Assembly (NCBI RefSeq): GCF_007833275.1
Contig: NZ_CP042241.1
Coordinates: forward strand, 806,001 to 870,000
DNA length: 64,000 nt
Source: Salarchaeum sp. JOR-1
GTDB taxonomy: Archaea > Halobacteriota > Halobacteria > Halobacteriales > Halobacteriaceae
Reading direction: 5' to 3'
Shown: positions 24,582-32,739 of the stretch, one piece after another
Layout: every line of letters starts with the position of its first letter
Position numbering within the stretch: position 1 is the stretch's first letter
Notes under the pieces: model-generated
Databases searched by the model: none
What the model saw: only the letters and a program-made list of their open reading frames with translations
What the model was told of the DNA's origin: nothing
Translations under genes and position numbers: made by a program

Positions 24582-26483
24582 ATGTCTCTCTGTCCTCTAT
24601 CGCTGCCGTTCGGGATGACGCCCGATATGGTCGTGGTGTTTGCGTTGGTGGGGGTGGCGTTGGTGTTGTTCGCGACGGAGGCGTTACCGATCGATATCAC
24701 GGCGATTCTGGTGATGGTGTTGTTGATGGTTCTGGAGCCGTGGACTCGTATTTCGGCGCGAGAGGGGATTTCGGGGTTTTCGAGCACGGCGACGATTACG
24801 GTGTTGGCGATGCTGATTTTGTCGACGGGGATCAGTCGGACGGGCGTGGTGCAGCGGTTGGGGAACCGGCTCGCTGATTTCGCGGGCGACGATCCGTTCC
24901 GGCAGTTGGCGGCGACGGTGGGTGTTGCGGGGCCGGTGTCGGGATTCATCAACAACACGCCGGTGGTGGCGATTCTGGTGCCCGTGATTTCTGACTTGGC
25001 GCACGAGGGGAAGACGAGTCCGTCAAAGCTGTTGATTCCGCTGTCGTTCGCGTCGATGCTGGGCGGGATGTTGACGCTCATCGGGACGTCGACGAACATC
25101 CTGGCGAGCGACGTGGCGGCGCGGTTGGCGGAGCAGCCGGAGTACGCGGGCCTGGGGTTGCGGGAGTTCTCGATGTTCGAGTTCACGCTCCTCGGCGCCG
25201 TGGTGCTCGTCGTCGGTATCGTGTACTTGATGACGGTCGGGTATCGGCTGCTGCCGGAGCGCGTGTTGCCCGAAGAGGACTACGTGGAGGAGTACGAACT
25301 CGAGGACTACCTGACGGAGGTCGTGGTGCGGGAGGATTCGCCGGTCGCGGGCGTGACGGTGGAGGACGTGGGCGCGACGACGCCGCTCGACTTCGACATC
25401 CTCCAGATCGACCGAGGCGGCGAGTCGTTCGTCGAACCGCTCGACAAGAAGACGCTCCGGCCGGGCGACCTCTTGAAGGTGCGAACCGACCGGACGAGCC
25501 TCGAACGCCTGGTCGACCTCGACGGTCTCGACTTGGTGGGCGCTATCACGGGGGACGAACTCGAACCGGAGACGAACGACCAGGGCTTGGTGGAGGTGAT
25601 CATTCCGGCGCGGAGCGCGCTGGTCGGGGAGACGCTTGCGAGTTCGACGTTCCGCGACCGGTACAACGTGAACGTGCTCGCGTTCCGGTCGCGGGGCGAA
25701 CTCGTCCGGGAGCGCATGGATCACACGCAATTGAAGGTCGGTGACACCCTGCTCGTTCAGGCGACGACGGGGAGTCTCGACCGGTTGAGTCAGAACCGGG
25801 ACTTCATCGTCGCGCACGAACCCGACGACCCGGACTACCGGACGGATAAAATCCCGCACGCGGTCGCCATCATCGCGGGCGTCATCGGGTTCGCGGCGAT
25901 GCCCTGGGGCGTGTTCTCGGGCGTTCCGGTGCTCGACGCGCTGTCGGTGATTCCGACGTTCGACATCGTGACGACGGCGCTCGCCGGCGTGGTGGCGATG
26001 GTGCTCGCGGGCGTGCTCAAACCCCCCGAGATCTACGATTCCGTGGACTGGAACGTCATCTTCCTGCTCGCGGGCGTCATCCCGCTCGGAATCGCCATCG
26101 AGCAGACGGGCGCGGCCGGTCTCCTCGGGAACGCGGTCGCGAGCACGAACAGATTCCTCCCTGTCATCGGCGTGCTCTGGGTGTTCTACGTCGCGACCGC
26201 CCTCCTCACGAACGTCATCAGTAACAACGCGAGCGTCGTGTTGATGATTCCGGTGGCGGTGGAGTCCGCCCAGCAGGTCGGGTCGAACGCGTTCGCGTTC
26301 ATCCTCGCCGTGATGTTCGCCGCCTCGACGGCGTTCATGACGCCCGTCGGCTACCAGACGAACCTCTTCGTCTACGGACCCGGCGGCTACAAGTTCAGCG
26401 ACTTCTTCCGCGTCGGCGCGCCTCTCCAACTCCTCCTTTCGTTCGTCACCGTCGGCGGTATCGCCGTCCTCTGGGGTCTCTAA
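24582..26483 (+). CDS. SLC13-family permease with two RCK_C (TrkA-C) domains
   Basis: The 633-residue membrane protein has about five N-terminal helices, a cytoplasmic insert and about six C-terminal helices. The first half carries FINNTPVVAILVP and GTSTNILAS, and the second half TNVISNNASVVLMIPVA and TPVGYQTN, the paired signature loops of the DASS/SLC13 (ArsB-like) transporters. The insert (about 220-420) has two RCK_C domains (DFDILQIDRGGESF and NVLAFRSRGELV) that usually bind small ligands and gate transport. Substrate unknown; anions such as sulfate or dicarboxylate are typical of the family. The first third uses TTG/GTG codons unlike the rest. The ATG at 24582 is supported by a TATA-like box; GTG at 24540 and ATG at 24615 are alternatives. 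Confidence 0.87.
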   Translation: MSLCPLSLPFGMTPDMVVVFALVGVALVLFATEALPIDITAILVMVLLMVLEPWTRISAREGISGFSSTATITVLAMLILSTGISRTGVVQRLGNRLADFAGDDPFRQLAATVGVAGPVSGFINNTPVVAILVPVISDLAHEGKTSPSKLLIPLSFASMLGGMLTLIGTSTNILASDVAARLAEQPEYAGLGLREFSMFEFTLLGAVVLVVGIVYLMTVGYRLLPERVLPEEDYVEEYELEDYLTEVVVREDSPVAGVTVEDVGATTPLDFDILQIDRGGESFVEPLDKKTLRPGDLLKVRTDRTSLERLVDLDGLDLVGAITGDELEPETNDQGLVEVIIPARSALVGETLASSTFRDRYNVNVLAFRSRGELVRERMDHTQLKVGDTLLVQATTGSLDRLSQNRDFIVAHEPDDPDYRTDKIPHAVAIIAGVIGFAAMPWGVFSGVPVLDALSVIPTFDIVTTALAGVVAMVLAGVLKPPEIYDSVDWNVIFLLAGVIPLGIAIEQTGAAGLLGNAVASTNRFLPVIGVLWVFYVATALLTNVISNNASVVLMIPVAVESAQQVGSNAFAFILAVMFAASTAFMTPVGYQTNLFVYGPGGYKFSDFFRVGAPLQLLLSFVTVGGIAVLWGL

Positions 26484-28540
26484 ACGTCCTCGCCGTACAG
26501 TTCGAGTTCCGCGACTATCTCGAACGGCGTGCGCTCCTTCCGGATGCCGTCGAGAATCTGGAACGCCTCGTCCGGTTCGAGGAAGTGCGAGGTCACAACC
26601 TCGCCGAGCGGCGTCGGACTGAATCCGTCGATGAACTCGTACTGGAGCAGTCGCCCCAGCGCCTGCTTCGTCGGAATCTCACCGATCATGCGGTCGTTCA
26701 GGCGCTTCGCGCCCTTCCCCGCGACCGTCACGTTCGCGAGCGTCTCCTCGATGGCGCTCGTCTCGTCGTACGTCGTCACCACGTCCTCCATCTCGCCCTT
26801 CAGGAGTTTGAACGCGACTTCGTCCTCCGTCATCTCCATGGAGTTGTGGTAGACGCCGTCGGGTTCGACGAGCATGTAGACTTTCCCGCGGTCGTGGTAG
26901 TCCGGGCGGCCCGCCCGGCCGAGCATCTGCTCGAACTCCTGCACCGACAGCCACTCGATCCCCATCGCGAGCGAGTCGAACACCACCTGTGAGGCGGGGA
27001 AGTCAACGCCCGCCGCGAGCGCTGCGGTCGTCACCACGGCCGCGAGGTCTTGGTCTCCGAACTCGCGCTCGACCTTCTTTCGCTTCCCGTAGTCCAGGCC
27101 GGCGTGGTACGCGCCCGCCGGGTAGTCGAGCTTCCGCGCGATTTGGTGGCAGCGCCGCCGCGAGTTCGTGAACACGATGGTCTGTCCCCGGTAGCCTTTC
27201 GAGGACTCCTTGTCGAACTCGCGGCGCACGAGCTTGTTGATGATGCGCGGCTTCTCCTGGCCGTCCGCGAACGTCACGTGCCGCTCGATGGGAACCGGAC
27301 GCTCCTCGAACTCCACGAGGTTCGCGCGCAACCCGCGCGCGAGCACGCCGGGGTTCCCGACGGTCGCGGAGAGGTAAATCCACTGCGCGCCCTCGTACTC
27401 GGCGCGCTCCTGCTCGCGCCGCTCGCAGTAGTGCTTCAGGCGACTGATCAGGCCGTCGAGCCGGTGGCCTCGCTCCTCCTCCTGGAGCGTGTGCACCTCG
27501 TCGATGACGACCGTCCCGATGTCGCCGAGGTCGCGGCCGGTGCGGAGCGCGTGGTCGATCCCCTCGTAGGTGCCGACGATGATGTCCGCGTTCGGGTCGA
27601 ACGCCATCCCGTCGTCCCGAATCCGCGACGACCCGACGCGGATGCTGACGTTCGCGATGTCGCCGTAGTCCTCCTCGAAGTCCTCGTGCTTCTGGTTCGC
27701 GAGCGCCACCAGCGGCACGAGAAACAGCATCTTCCCCTTCCCGGAGAGCAGCCGATGGAGGCCCGCGATTTCGCCGATGAGCGTCTTCCCGGTCGCCGTC
27801 GCGGACACCACGAGCTGGTCGTCGCCGTCCGCCAGGCCGTTTTTCGCCGCGAGCGACTGCACGGGAAGCAGCGTATCGAACCGGTCCTGGAGCCGCTCGC
27901 GAATCCCCGGATGGACGTCGAGGTCGCTCACCGGCACGGGGTCGATGTCGTCCGTGTTCGCGCTTATCTCGTCGAACTTCGTCAGGTCGGGGTCGAGCTG
28001 GCCCTGCAGGAGGCTCGTGATGCGGTCGAGGTCTTGGATCTCCATGAGCAGATCCTCCAGGCGGTCTTGTGCCGCGCCCGTGAGGTCGCCGTTGAACGCG
28101 AGTTCGCGTTCGAGCTCTTGTTTCGCGCAGTCCTGGCAGATGTACTCGCCGTCCGCCTCGATGGCCGTGTCCGTCGTGATGGGCGAGTACCGCCCCTGGT
28201 TTGCGCAGTACCGGCACGTCCGCACCGCCTTCGCCTTCTCCGCGAGCTGATACCCCGAGAGCATCTCGCGGAGTTCCTCGCGCTTCGCTCGCCGGGTCTG
28301 CTGGCTGATGCGGATGCGGGTCGCTCGGCGCGCGATCTCCACGAACTCGTCCGGCGGCCGCGGGTCTTCCGACGACCCGTCCTTCACGCGGAACTTCACC
28401 GGCCGCGGGCCCGCCGCCTTCTCCGCGAGTTCGAGTTTCGCGCGGAACAGCCGCTCGCCGTCCCGCTCCGCCACCACGAGGTACTCCTCGCCGACCTCGT
28501 GGAAGAACAACGTATCCACGCGCTGAACCTGCGTCGCCAC
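26480..28540 (-). CDS. DEAD/DEAH-box helicase with N-terminal zinc ribbon
   Basis: This is an SF2 helicase of 686 residues. The N-terminal third has a basic region and a CRYC...CQDC zinc ribbon. The helicase core has SATATGKT (Walker A), DEVH (motif II), SATVGNP (motif III), IVFTNSRRR (motif IV) and QMLGRAGRPDYHDRGK (motif VI), followed by a Hel308-like C-terminal region. It resembles haloarchaeal DUF5814-type helicases (from memory). Substrate (DNA or RNA) unknown. The GTG at 28540 is preferred because a TATA-like box lies 25-30 bases upstream; a GTG at 28633 overlapping the cupin stop would add an arginine-rich, non-conserved-looking stretch. The stop overlaps the convergent permease stop. 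Confidence 0.88.
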   Translation of the reverse strand: MATQVQRVDTLFFHEVGEEYLVVAERDGERLFRAKLELAEKAAGPRPVKFRVKDGSSEDPRPPDEFVEIARRATRIRISQQTRRAKREELREMLSGYQLAEKAKAVRTCRYCANQGRYSPITTDTAIEADGEYICQDCAKQELERELAFNGDLTGAAQDRLEDLLMEIQDLDRITSLLQGQLDPDLTKFDEISANTDDIDPVPVSDLDVHPGIRERLQDRFDTLLPVQSLAAKNGLADGDDQLVVSATATGKTLIGEIAGLHRLLSGKGKMLFLVPLVALANQKHEDFEEDYGDIANVSIRVGSSRIRDDGMAFDPNADIIVGTYEGIDHALRTGRDLGDIGTVVIDEVHTLQEEERGHRLDGLISRLKHYCERREQERAEYEGAQWIYLSATVGNPGVLARGLRANLVEFEERPVPIERHVTFADGQEKPRIINKLVRREFDKESSKGYRGQTIVFTNSRRRCHQIARKLDYPAGAYHAGLDYGKRKKVEREFGDQDLAAVVTTAALAAGVDFPASQVVFDSLAMGIEWLSVQEFEQMLGRAGRPDYHDRGKVYMLVEPDGVYHNSMEMTEDEVAFKLLKGEMEDVVTTYDETSAIEETLANVTVAGKGAKRLNDRMIGEIPTKQALGRLLQYEFIDGFSPTPLGEVVTSHFLEPDEAFQILDGIRKERTPFEIVAELELYGEDV

Positions 28541-28564
28541 GATACCCGTTCTACTGCCGCCGGC

Positions 28565-28570
28565 TATTTC
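28565..28570 (-). promoter_or_regulatory. TATA-like box of the helicase gene
   Basis: On the minus strand GAAATA lies 25-30 bases before the GTG at 28540, supporting a leaderless start there. Confidence 0.4.
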
Positions 28571-28629
28571 AGGCGTTCGCCTCCGCGCCACGAGCGGCGC
28601 GCTCCGCGCGTCCGACCCCGTGGTCGTCC

Positions 28630-28995
28630 TCACTCGACGAGGTTGATTTCGTCCTCCCCATGCGGGACGACGCAGATGAACGACCCCTCTGTGTCACCCT
28701 CGTTTCGATACCAGTGGACGGCGCCTGCGGGGATGAGGAGGCTGTCGCCCGCCGCCACCTCGTACTCCTCGTCACCGATACCCACCGTGTACTCGCCGGA
28801 GAGCACGTACTGCTCGTGTTCGACCTCGTTCGTGTGCTCGGGGACGCTCGCCCCCGCGTCGAGGACGAAGCGCCGCATCGCGAAGTTCGGCGCGCCCTCC
28901 TCCGATCCGACGAGCACGCCCTTCCGCATCCCGTCCGCCGCGTCAACGGTCTCGTACGATACGTCGTCCGCGCGCCGAACCACTGGCTCGGTCAT
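28630..28995 (-). CDS. Cupin-domain protein
   Basis: The 121-residue single-domain cupin begins MTEPVVRRADDVSYETVD at the ATG at 28995. The metal-site region is PEHTNEVEHEQYVLSGEYTV, and the second motif is GDSLLIPAGAVHWYRNEG, giving the usual 2-His/Glu plus His ligands. Small cupins of this kind include dioxygenases, isomerases and binding proteins, so the activity cannot be specified. It is divergent from the site-2 protease gene (79 bases) and upstream of the helicase on the same strand. Confidence 0.85.
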   Translation of the reverse strand: MTEPVVRRADDVSYETVDAADGMRKGVLVGSEEGAPNFAMRRFVLDAGASVPEHTNEVEHEQYVLSGEYTVGIGDEEYEVAAGDSLLIPAGAVHWYRNEGDTEGSFICVVPHGEDEINLVE

Positions 28996-29074
28996 ACCCA
29001 CGGGTTCGCGTTCCCCCGAGTAAAGCCTTCGCCGGCCACCGGAATTTAAGCCCGTCTCGCTCAACTCCACGGGT

Positions 29075-30229
29075 ATGCGTAGTTTCAAAATCGGGAGCGC
29101 GTTCGGCATCCCCATCAAGGTCGATTTGACGTTCCTCCTCATCCTCCCCCTCCTCGCGTGGGTCATCGGTACCCAGGTCGGGGACTGGGTGAACATCCTG
29201 AACGGCGTGTTCGGAGCGACCCTCGACCAGACCGTGCTCACGCAGGGTAGCCGCGAGTGGTATCTCGGTCTCGCGGCCGCCGTCGGCCTGTTCGCGGGCG
29301 TCGTTCTCCACGAACTCGGTCACTCGCTCGTCGCGATACGGTACGGCTATCCAATCGACTCCATCACGCTCTGGATCCTCGGCGGCATCGCCAGCCTCAG
29401 CGAACAACCCGAGGACTGGAAGCACGAACTCTTCATCGCCATCGCCGGACCGATCGTCAGCATCGTGCTCGGCGCGCTCTCCTGGGTCGTGCTCACGCTC
29501 TTCCCACCGAGCCTCGACCTCGTGCGGTTCGTGTTCGGCTACCTCGCGCTGATGAACTTCGCGCTCGCCGCGTTCAACCTCCTCCCCGGATTCCCGATGG
29601 ACGGCGGGCGCGTCCTCCGCGCGCTCCTCGCGCGCAACCGGCCGTTCGCGCGCGCCACGCAGATCGCCGCCGAAGTCGGGAAGCTGTTCGCAATCCTCCT
29701 CGGCATCGTCGGCTTGTTCGCGAACCTCTTCCTCATCCTCATCGCGTTCTTCATCTACATCGGCGCGTCCAGCGAGAGCCAGCGCACCACGATGAACGCC
29801 GCCTTCGAGGGCGTCACTGTCGACGACGTGATGACGCCCGAGAGCGACCTGAAGACCGTCACGAAGGACACCACGGTCGCCGAACTCATGGAGCGCATGT
29901 TCGACGAACGACACACCGGCTACCCCGTCACCGAGAACGGCGAGGTCGTCGGTATGGTGACGCTCGAAGACGCGCGGAACGTCACGGAAGTCGAACGCGA
30001 CGCGTACACCGTCGCGGACGTGATGACGAACGACGTGTACACGATTCCGCAGTACGACGACGCGATGAGCGCGCTCGAAGCGATGCAGGAACACGGCGTC
30101 GGCCGCCTCATCGTCGTGGACGCGAACGGCGACACCGCCGGATTGGTCTCTCGCACGGATCTGATGACCGCGTTCAACATCATTCAGAACACGGGGCGGA
30201 CGGCGCAGTCACCGTCGCTGCGGGCCTAG
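29075..30229 (+). CDS. Site-2 protease-type M50 metalloprotease with CBS domains
   Basis: This intramembrane zinc protease has 384 residues. The zinc site is HELGH (H79, E80, H83), with the third ligand D176 in LLPGFPMDGGRV. About six membrane helices make up residues 1-235. Two CBS domains follow (about 246-305 and 310-370, VDDVMTPESDL and VADVMTNDVYT), which usually bind adenine nucleotides and may adjust activity to energy state (inference). The substrate, presumably a membrane-bound regulator, is unknown. The ATG at 29075 starts the hydrophobic amphipathic MRSFKIGSAFGIPI typical of the family. Confidence 0.94.
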   Translation: MRSFKIGSAFGIPIKVDLTFLLILPLLAWVIGTQVGDWVNILNGVFGATLDQTVLTQGSREWYLGLAAAVGLFAGVVLHELGHSLVAIRYGYPIDSITLWILGGIASLSEQPEDWKHELFIAIAGPIVSIVLGALSWVVLTLFPPSLDLVRFVFGYLALMNFALAAFNLLPGFPMDGGRVLRALLARNRPFARATQIAAEVGKLFAILLGIVGLFANLFLILIAFFIYIGASSESQRTTMNAAFEGVTVDDVMTPESDLKTVTKDTTVAELMERMFDERHTGYPVTENGEVVGMVTLEDARNVTEVERDAYTVADVMTNDVYTIPQYDDAMSALEAMQEHGVGRLIVVDANGDTAGLVSRTDLMTAFNIIQNTGRTAQSPSLRA

Positions 30230-31425
30230 TCGTCGAGCTCCACCTCCAGGCCGTGGTCGTCCCGGATGACTTCTTCTAAGTCGACGGTCTGCTCTTCGTC
30301 CTCCGGGATGTCGTCGAACGCCACCTTCTCAGTCACCTCGAACGTCCGCGGCGGGAACAGCACGCCGTACGCTGCGCCCACCGAGTGCAGGAAGTTCGTC
30401 ACCGGCGTCAACACGACCGCGAGCACGGTCATCCGGGGGCTCGTGCCGACCGCCCGCGCGCCGAGCAGACTCCACGCGAACAGAAACCCGAGCAGGCAGA
30501 GCGTGCCGAGCGTGTACACCCGCGGATATGGGAGCGCGCCCGGCCGCAGGTAGGCGACCACGGCGAACGCGGGCACGACGAGCGACAACCCCCACGCCGC
30601 GTTCCGCAGGCCGTAGAACATCCAGTACCGACGGGGGAGGCCGTGCGCGTCCTCGCGCGACCCCGACATCCACCGGCGGCGCTGCTTCACGAGCGCCCGA
30701 ACAGAGGGCGGCGCCTGATTCACGAACTGCCGGCGGAGCAAACGGAAGTCGAAGTCGGGGACGTCCGCTGCCTGCCACGCGAACTTCGTGTCCTCGATGA
30801 GCGTCTGTCGGTCCCACGTCACCGCGTCCTCGAACTCCCGGCGCACCGCGATACCGCCACCCCACGCGTACAGCGGGACGGACAGCCGATGGAACGCGCG
30901 CTGTTCGAGGTGGTAGCCGAGTCGAAACACGTCCGTGAGGTACGCGAGCCGCGACCCCGTGTTCACCGGGCGCTCCGAGAACTGCACGATGTCCGCGTCC
31001 GGAAACCCGTCCACGTCCGTGATGAGCGTGTCCTCGTCGAGGTAGAGTACGAACTCCCGGTTACAGGGAACGTTCCGTCGCGCCCACTCCAACGCCCGGC
31101 CCTTCCGCTCCGCCACGCAGTCGAACTCCTCGGGCACCACGAACACGTCCGCGCCCGGCACGTCGATATCCTCCTCCGCGACCACCTGCGGTCGCCCCAG
31201 CTTCGCCGGCACCGCGTCGACGGTTCGCCGGACCACCTCCGCCGCGTTCACCGTCACAATCCGCACTCGCGCATCCGACGCGTCGTACGGGAACTCCTCC
31301 GCCTGCCAGCCACGCGAGAACCACGCCACTTCCACTCCCCACGACACCACCGACACCGCGTACAACGCGAACACCGTCCAGAGAACCGCCGCCAGCCCGG
31401 CGTCCCCCAGTGCCCACACGTCCAT
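30226..31425 (-). CDS. Family 2 glycosyltransferase, membrane-anchored
   Basis: The enzyme would transfer a sugar from a nucleotide- or lipid-linked donor at the inner membrane face. It has 399 residues with one N-terminal membrane helix (about 8-30), the catalytic domain, and about three C-terminal helices. The DxD motif is LYLDEDTL, the acceptor-site motif is LIEDTKFAW (ED), and KQRRRWMSGS corresponds to the QxxRW motif of processive-type GT2 enzymes. The product (glycolipid, glycoprotein glycan or polysaccharide) is unknown. The stop overlaps the convergent protease stop by four bases. Confidence 0.9.
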   Translation of the reverse strand: MDVWALGDAGLAAVLWTVFALYAVSVVSWGVEVAWFSRGWQAEEFPYDASDARVRIVTVNAAEVVRRTVDAVPAKLGRPQVVAEEDIDVPGADVFVVPEEFDCVAERKGRALEWARRNVPCNREFVLYLDEDTLITDVDGFPDADIVQFSERPVNTGSRLAYLTDVFRLGYHLEQRAFHRLSVPLYAWGGGIAVRREFEDAVTWDRQTLIEDTKFAWQAADVPDFDFRLLRRQFVNQAPPSVRALVKQRRRWMSGSREDAHGLPRRYWMFYGLRNAAWGLSLVVPAFAVVAYLRPGALPYPRVYTLGTLCLLGFLFAWSLLGARAVGTSPRMTVLAVVLTPVTNFLHSVGAAYGVLFPPRTFEVTEKVAFDDIPEDEEQTVDLEEVIRDDHGLEVELDD

Positions 31426-31517
31426 ACCTCCCTCTCACGCCCCTGACAGTTCAAACCCACCGAACGACCCGCGACAGAACCGACGTGGACGTTTCCACTC
31501 GTCACGTTCGTCCCTCG

Positions 31518-31524
31518 TGAAAAA
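31518..31524 (-). terminator. T-run after tRNA-His
   Basis: On the minus strand CTTTTTC follows the tRNA 3' end at once, a typical archaeal termination signal. Confidence 0.5.
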
Positions 31525-31525
31525 G

Positions 31526-31599
31526 GTCCAGGTGCGAGAATTGAACCCGCGTCTCAGCCTCCACAAGGCTGAAGGATAGTCCACTACCCCAACCCGGAC
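31526..31599 (-). tRNA. tRNA-His (GUG)
   Basis: The 74-base cloverleaf on the minus strand includes an encoded G at position -1 pairing with C73, the tRNA-His identity element. The acceptor is TCCGGGT/ACCTGGA. The anticodon arm is CAGCC-TTGTGGA-GGCTG (anticodon GTG), and the T-loop is TTCAATT. No CCA and no intron. Confidence 0.94.
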
Positions 31600-31625
31600 A
31601 CTGCACTCTCGGGTAGTCCCCGTGT

Positions 31626-31634
31626 GCAAATATG
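31626..31634 (-). promoter_or_regulatory. TATA box of tRNA-His
   Basis: On the minus strand CATATTTGC lies 27-35 bases upstream of the tRNA 5' end. Confidence 0.45.
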
Positions 31635-31643
31635 CGTTACGAA

Positions 31644-31766
31644 TCAGCCGGGTGTGACGGCGGTGTCGCAGACGGGGCACGCGGCGGAGTCGCCCGTTCC
31701 GTCGAGGTCGGTTTCGCTCCCGGTCCAGCCACAGGTCGGACACTGCACGTACTCCGTGGTTGCCAT
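31644..31766 (-). CDS. 40-residue two-CxxC zinc-finger protein
   Basis: This short protein begins MATTEYVQCPTCGWTG and contains a second CxxC in ACPVCDTAV, ending TPG and TGA at 31644. The two CPxC(G/D) knuckles would bind one zinc ion. Haloarchaea encode many such micro-proteins (below 60-70 residues), some with roles in stress, motility or biofilm, which is general knowledge and not specific to this gene. The ATG at 31766 follows a short gap from the divergent gene at 31848. The tRNA-His TATA box lies just after its stop codon. Confidence 0.8.
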   Translation of the reverse strand: MATTEYVQCPTCGWTGSETDLDGTGDSAACPVCDTAVTPG

Positions 31767-31847
31767 ACCTGACACGAGTCAGTGGAGCCCCGAAAAGCCT
31801 GTGCCGGGAGACAACACGCTTTTTGCGCGTTCCGCCATAGAGCGAGT

Positions 31848-32303
31848 GTGGCGTTCCCGGATAAGGTGTACGTGAAGAACCACCGGCAGGTGGTGTCGCA
31901 GCTGGACGCGAACTTCCCGAAAGGCGCGTTCCACGGCGCGACGCTCGATGTGCTGTTCAGCGGGAGCAACCTCGATCAGTTGAACGAAGCGACCCAGGAG
32001 CGCGTGCTGGACTTCGCGAAGGACTTCCTCGACTGCAACTGCGAGTCGAACCCCTACTGCGGACACCCGGAGCGGAAGTTCATCCAGTACGTGCTCGACC
32101 TCCGCGCGCAGGGCCTCGACCCCGAATCCATCGTTGACGTGATGACGGAGGACTACATGGTGTACGCGTACCCGGGCGACGTGTACTCGTTCCTCGACGA
32201 CGCCGTCCGCACGCTCGAAGCGGTCGAGGAACTCGCGGCCGTCGACGGGAATCCGGAGGCCGAACGGCGGGCGAGCGAGAAGAAACGGGAGCTCTCCGGC
32301 TAA
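31848..32303 (+). CDS. Cysteine-containing haloarchaeal protein, function unknown
   Basis: The product has 151 residues. A central cluster, CNCESNPYCGHPE, might bind a metal or iron-sulfur cluster. The rest is helical, with the well-defined stretch DVMTEDYMVYAYPGDVYSFLDD near residue 100. The start is GTG at 31848 (V-A-F-P-D-K-V-Y), with a T-rich TATA-like stretch (CTTTTTG) 24-30 bases upstream. No membrane segment. I recognise no named domain. The stop overlaps the convergent ribbon-helix-helix gene by four bases. Confidence 0.82.
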   Translation: MAFPDKVYVKNHRQVVSQLDANFPKGAFHGATLDVLFSGSNLDQLNEATQERVLDFAKDFLDCNCESNPYCGHPERKFIQYVLDLRAQGLDPESIVDVMTEDYMVYAYPGDVYSFLDDAVRTLEAVEELAAVDGNPEAERRASEKKRELSG

Positions 32304-32695
32304 CCCAGCTGGAACGGTTCGTCCTCGTCCTCGAGGTCGTCGAGGTGGATGACGTCATCCACGTCGTCGCGGTCTTCGAGTTCCGCGCGCAGCTGCGAGA
32401 TGTACTGCTTGTGCTCGTCGAGCTGGTCGCGGAGGTGTTTCGCTTCCAGTTCGAGGCGTTCGTGTTCGCGAACGAAGCTCTTCGACACCTCGACGGTCGG
32501 CGGGAACTCGTCGTCCACGTCTGCCGTCTCGTCCTCCGGGACGACGCGAACCCGCCCGTCGTGTGCGACGAGCTGGTCGACGTAGTCGCGGAACACGGCG
32601 GACAAGGAGAGGTCGCGCTCCGCCGCGATGTCGCGGAGAGCGTCGAACGTGTCCTCGTTCACACGGAAGGAGACGGTCTTGTTCTTGTTCCCCAT
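32300..32695 (-). CDS. Ribbon-helix-helix regulator with coiled coil
   Basis: The 131-residue protein has an N-terminal RHH DNA-binding domain (TVSFRVNEDTFDALRDIAAERDLSLSAVFRDYVDQLV, residues about 6-45). An acidic linker and a coiled coil (about 75-110, LELEAKHLRDQLDEHKQYISQLRAELE) follow, then an acidic tail. RHH proteins bind DNA as dimers through the short beta ribbon. A perfect 8-bp inverted repeat sits between its TATA box and start codon, so it may repress itself (inference). The RPA operon ends 44 bases upstream on the same strand. Confidence 0.86.
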   Translation of the reverse strand: MGNKNKTVSFRVNEDTFDALRDIAAERDLSLSAVFRDYVDQLVAHDGRVRVVPEDETADVDDEFPPTVEVSKSFVREHERLELEAKHLRDQLDEHKQYISQLRAELEDRDDVDDVIHLDDLEDEDEPFQLG

Positions 32696-32702
32696 CTCCC
32701 GC

Positions 32703-32723
32703 GTAACTGGCGCGTCCAGTTAC
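32703..32723. promoter_or_regulatory. Palindromic operator candidate for the RHH gene
   Basis: GTAACTGG-CGCGT-CCAGTTAC is an 8-bp perfect inverted repeat 8-28 bases before the RHH start codon, covering the expected transcription start. A partly overlapping AGTTA-CT-TAACT (32718-32729) reaches into the TATA region. Confidence 0.55.
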
Positions 32724-32731
32724 TTAACTTA
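32724..32731 (-). promoter_or_regulatory. TATA box of the RHH gene
   Basis: On the minus strand AAGTTAAG (with AATAAG next to it) lies 29-36 bases before the ATG at 32695. Confidence 0.4.
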
Positions 32732-32739
32732 TTCCCCGC

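Noticed and set aside
28541-28633. Longer N-terminus of the helicase from a GTG overlapping the cupin stop
   Set aside because: The extra residues are arginine-rich and not family-like, and a TATA-like element fits the GTG at 28540.
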